From the NCBI GenBank assembly GCA_963855995.1, contig OY979728.1, positions 2,652,330-2,716,329 on the forward strand: a stretch of 64,000 bases of DNA. Direction: 5' to 3'. The notes beneath the pieces are model-generated. The model was not told the DNA's origin and searched no databases. It worked only from the letters and a program-made list of their open reading frames with translations. Positions 59,814 to 64,000 of the stretch are shown here, in pieces. Positions within the stretch are counted from its first letter, which is position 1; every line of letters begins with the position of its first letter. Position numbers and translations under genes: made by a program. The stretch comes from Muricea muricata (taxonomy: Eukaryota > Cnidaria > Anthozoa > Malacalcyonacea > Plexauridae).

Positions 59814-60424
59814 GATGACATTTTATAAAATATGCCGGTATATAGAAGTAAATACTGTGTTTTTGTATCGAGAATAACCTCTAAAGTAATTCCTAATGGC
59901 CTTTTTAAAAAAGCGCAAAGGCTGTGATTGGAACGTGTTATAGGATGCAAAGCTGTAATCTTTCACTCAGAACCTGGTATTCGTAATACAATAATGTGTT
60001 ATACAAATTGTTATAAATGACGCGGTTCTTGAACTAATCTTCAATAAGTGCGCACATACTTAGCCTGCACTCGAGACTGGAACACAGGCTAGCACGTACT
60101 AGCATACTGCATGCAGATTGTTTGCAAGTTAAAGTCTTATTTAAAAAAAGTGAGCTTGTGTATGTTTTCAATGTGAGTCGTAAGTTTAATTTATGACGCA
60201 GCTTGTCAACGTGTCTCCATTTACGTGCTGCTATAATCACTACGATGTCCGTGCTTTCCGTTCAATTTTGAGACTCCGATTATGCCATAACCAGTAAAAG
60301 AAGCCGAAGACTTGGCATTGCGCGAAAAAGGATCTGTTTGCATGGGCGCTTTTTAAAAGATAGATTGTCTATTATATTTTTGTCACATATTTCCCGTTTG
60401 ATTAACATGCGAGTGCAGCCTCAT
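59814..60424. other. Spacer between inverted 12-bp repeat blocks
   Basis: About 610 bp without coding potential, bounded by the repeat and its inverted partner. The whole of 59700-60465 may be one small foldback or MITE-like element. Confidence 0.35.
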
Positions 60425-60458
60425 AACTCGAATCCCAACTCGAATCCTAACTCGGGTA
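60425..60458. repeat. Inverted partner of 12-bp repeat
   Basis: Reads ACTCGAATCCCAACTCGAAT and continues CCTAACTCGGGTAA. It is the reverse complement of the start of the block at 59701-59730, including its TTACC border. Confidence 0.85.
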
Positions 60459-60729
60459 ACTAACTAACTCTGCTTTGGTTTAATATTTCTTGCATTTTTG
60501 TGACCTTATTAACCTCCTAAAAAGAAAGTATATTGAAATTTTAAACTGCAAACAATAATTGTCAAAATACAACGTACGCCCTGCATTGTCTTTTCCTTCT
60601 GTGCCTACTTAAAATCCTAGCAACGACGACCGCAAGAACCACAATACTAAATCCTGTAACGACTTGCACCGCCTTAATATTTCCGTAATACTAATAAACG
60701 TCATTTTCATGATTATGGAATTAGTGTAC

Positions 60730-60804
60730 GTTGTTCTAATTGTTGAAAGAATATGAAATCACATCAGTGTTGTTCTAATTGTTGAAAGAATATGAAACCA
60801 CATA
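60730..60804. repeat. 39-bp tandem duplication
   Basis: GTTGTTCTAATTGTTGAAAG and the following AATATGAAA-CACAT occur twice, at 60730 and 60769. Confidence 0.9.
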
Positions 60805-63800
60805 CTATAAGTGCAAGCTTGCTAGAAAGCATTTTATTGCCAGAAAATGCGTGTGGTCCCGATCTTGTCACTTCACACATTGACCGATCAGTACCTTAAT
60901 CAAAAATAACATCCATACATGCACCATGAATGATGCCTGAAAATCGCAAAAATACACGTCCAGTTCCATATTTTAACGGAGACAATAGCAAAGCGCAGCG
61001 GTAGAATCGAGTCGATATAAAATAATGAAAAGCAGTTCTATTATTGACAAAAAAAAGTTTCATTTCTGTGAAATCATAGGAGCTCGATGTCGACGATTCT
61101 CCCGTCTAAATAAGCCGCGAATTGGCCATGTCGTCGAAGATCCAGTGAAAAAGATTGCAGACATATGCATACCCACTAACATAAAGACTTCTTTCATATA
61201 TTTCAAGATGTGGAATTTCATATTGGTTTGAAAAATTTCACATGTTATATTTTTTGCATGTGGAAAAGTGCTATTTATGTGTAATACACATTTTACGCCT
61301 GAAGTATGGTGGGAACTTAATTTGTTAACACGCCTAAATGTCTTGTTCTCATTCAAATCCTATGTAAATTCCATGAATCATATAAAATTCAGAATGCATG
61401 AAATTTGAGTCGCACATATTCTTGTGAGATTCGCAATTGAAACTTTGGGCGAAAAGCTTATTTCAATCTGAGAAAGTCAATCACTTTTTCAATTATTGGG
61501 GGTCGGTTATACGAAAGGTGAATATACAGCGCTATCCACCAATTTTCAAACTTTCTAAACATGTTTAGTAACAGGTAAAAGCTAACTAAACTTTAGCATT
61601 TTTGAGTTAATTAAAGTCAATTCTTATCCCCTGTGAGCTCGATATCCCTGGTGTCATCACTTTTTATGCGGTATTGCCTTTCTGGGTGGATAGGGATATA
61701 TCCATACAACCGACCCTTGGTGGCTAGCTATCTCGATACTTGAGTTGGTATGATTAACAACACTAAACCACCCAGCATGTCTGACCCTGGTAATAACTTG
61801 ACACGTGACAAACACGTGTGGGATATGCGATAACGAGACAAAATCAATTGATGATAAATAAGGTAATTGAATTAATTCAAAACTTACTGTTACAGAGACC
61901 ACACCCGGTCTTGTGTCTTTTATACGCACTTTTATCAACTTGTTCATCAGCGGTTTGTCCTAAGCCTGACAAAAATATCATAAAGTTCTTTAATCAGTGG
62001 TAGACGATTAAATTGTGTGGAAAGACTAGAAATCAGTGTGGCATCTGGTCCCAAAGGTGTGGTAATGAAAAAGATAAGATAAACAAATGGCACATAGAGC
62101 CGCTGGCTAAGCAAGTGAATTTCAGAAGCAATTCTGTGACATAAATTCGAATAAATTCATAGTATCTACTTTAAACTGAACTTGCTACCACTTTTTTGAT
62201 TGAGAAATATATTTCTAGAAATATTTGACTTTTATGTGATGTTAACTTAACATGAGCGATTCTGTTATACTAATAATAAAATCATTCGCCTTCCACTCGG
62301 ATATATTCAATACAACAAGGCCATTCGTATTGTAAACATTACATAAAAGTGACAACACTTACTCGAGAAATATATTTCTCGTTGAAAATGTGATAGCGGC
62401 TAATTAGAATAATCCCAGATTTTTTGCTGTAAACTGAGCTTACAGACTGGCACCACCGTCGGAGTGGTATTAATATGTCGAACTCACAATCATGCCTTCC
62501 AACATGCGTTTTTAGTTGCATTTCAAGTATTTACCTATAAGAAACTGATATTGTATAATTGCAACGCTTCTAATGACGAGTATAATATGGTAGAACCTCG
62601 TTTTTGATTTTCTACAGCTGCGTAGTGCACCCGCGGGGGGTATACACGCGTGGGAGAAAGGACTAAAACGCAAATATCATGCAAATTTGCCCACGTAATG
62701 TCTCGCGTGCCCGCTCCACGCATTAAAATATCAAAGCACTGGGCACGACGCTGATAAGGTACATCAAACAAACTCTTGTAATTTTCCACATTCGGCAGTT
62801 ACATTTTAATTAAGCACGAAAGAAAGCTTGGAAGTTTATTTAGAAAACCTGATTGGCGCACGATCGCCAGAGCCTGGAGACATAACTGCCTAGTAGGACC
62901 TGGCGACTTTAGCTTGTTGACAACTCGGAGTAATGCAATGTACTCTAAACAGACTAGTCACCTGATTACCCCATGCACTAATAAGGTAAGGCAAATCTAA
63001 AGAATAGATTGGAGACCTGAAGATTGTGATAACGTGCATTGCACGGCAGGTCACACCCATCCACCCACAACAGGGACAAGCCCAGCTATGGCAGATAGAT
63101 GCATGTGTTTTTCAAATTCATTTAATCTTATCTTGGTCTGGAAAACTAATCAATATTATCAGTAATAGCGAGCTCTTTTTAGTGACAAGCCAATGCATTT
63201 ATGTCGATTTTTTAGTTTATCTGCATGCTTACAACTTTTCAATGTACAGTTAGGTCTTGGGCGTGTAATTAGTAACGAAGCAAGTAGAACGATTCAGCCA
63301 TCCTGCTATGCAAATATTTTCGTCTTTATTGACTGTTAAAACAATTGCTAAAGTAATCAATAATGATAATAACTTGAAATTTACAATAGTGGGACAATGA
63401 GTAGGTAGATAAAGGTTGGGTACGCGACTGGATCGTCTGGACATAACTAGTTGAGGCTTACGCCCCCCCCCCCCCCCCCCTTCACTATACTGGATCAGAA
63501 ATTTCATGCGTGGAAACCATTTAAATGTCTCTGTTGGTGTTTCTGTGACGTGTTAATTTAACACACTTTGTCGTGTTAAACACAAAGGAAATCACCTCCA
63601 TATCGTTGTATTGATACCACGGTAATAAACGTTCATAAATTAGCTCAACTTTCGCGCAAAATTTCTCGCTAAATTCAAGTTCGTTTGAGAAGCGATATAA
63701 CAAACTCCTGAAATTGTGTATCACCAGCGTACAAAACACGTTAAAGTACGTCTCAAAAACGCGGCTAGCGCCTTGGTTTTTAACACACTTTTCGGTGCTT

Positions 63801-64000
63801 TACAGCATGGCTTGAGTAGAAATTGACCAATTACATGGTATAATCTTTATCATATAGAGCCATAATAATAACCATCTATTAACACCACTTTGGAAACACA
63901 ATGTACTATAAGCCATAACAGGTGGACTTAAGAAATCTGTTAAATATAAAATGGTTGATCAGTAGTCAGGGATAACACTAATCAGTAAAGCTTTTTCTGG
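60805..64000. other. Non-coding end of window
   Basis: Holds an 18-base poly-C run (63463-63480). A minus-strand frame stays open for about 93 codons without an ATG (63802-63521); it has no recognisable domain and I do not call it a gene. Confidence 0.4.

Noticed and set aside
59651-59950. Minus-strand ORF with nine NPNS repeats
   Set aside because: The repeats are the 12-bp minisatellite read in a multiple-of-three frame; the flanking residues show no domain and an inverted copy of the repeat exists nearby.
63521-63802. Minus-strand open stretch of about 93 codons
   Set aside because: No ATG at its start, no domain, no plausible neighbouring exons.

Overview
This window is AT-rich, intron-rich animal DNA with large amounts of degraded mobile DNA. 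The only recognisable host gene family is a set of secreted fibrinogen/intelectin-like proteins. Their last domain resembles the cnidarian proteins usually annotated 'uncharacterized skeletal organic matrix protein 5-like'. Together with phase-consistent small exons, decayed non-LTR retrotransposons and many MITEs, this suggests a cnidarian, probably an anthozoan. The species cannot be named from the window.

Layout. 0-5.9 kb: a decayed LINE (reverse transcriptase plus C-terminal zinc knuckle) split by a 3.1-kb terminal-inverted-repeat transposon whose ends are packed with CCAAT/ATTGG palindromes. 6.0-9.1 kb: three-plus tandem copies of a roughly 0.9-kb block leading into the first gene. 9.2-36.5 kb: the lectin-like cluster. 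Gene A (9198-11868, 6 exons, 350 aa) has a signal peptide, a short linker, a coiled coil and one fibrinogen-like domain. Gene B (15314-22943, 14 exons) has two such domains but carries an in-frame stop and a frameshift, so I call it a pseudogene. Gene C (27291-33673, 14 exons, 742 aa) is an intact two-domain version of B. B and C, with about 2.7 kb of 3' flank, are one tandem segmental duplication. A lacks the first domain; its second exon looks like a fusion of the start of exon 2 with the end of exon 10 of the longer genes. The coiled-coil exon differs between genes by whole 54-bp units (2, 4 and 5 copies in B, A and C). A second truncated LINE lies between A and B.

36.5-64 kb is mostly repeat-bearing non-coding DNA. 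It holds a 61-bp minisatellite, a probable unassigned three-exon gene (42108-45629, 234 aa), an AACC microsatellite, a hAT-type MITE with a perfect 8-bp target duplication, a cluster of YY1-like motifs and other small repeats. On the minus strand at 50288-50527 is a compact 79-codon gene whose C-terminal half contains a textbook BH3 motif. This candidate BH3-only apoptosis regulator is the most interesting single gene found.

How the parts fit together: A and C are predicted secreted oligomeric lectin-like proteins, with coiled-coil stalks and C-terminal recognition domains. They evolve by tandem duplication, exon loss, repeat-number change and pseudogenisation, with promoter-proximal blocks also duplicated. 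No RNA genes, CRISPR arrays or viral genes were found.
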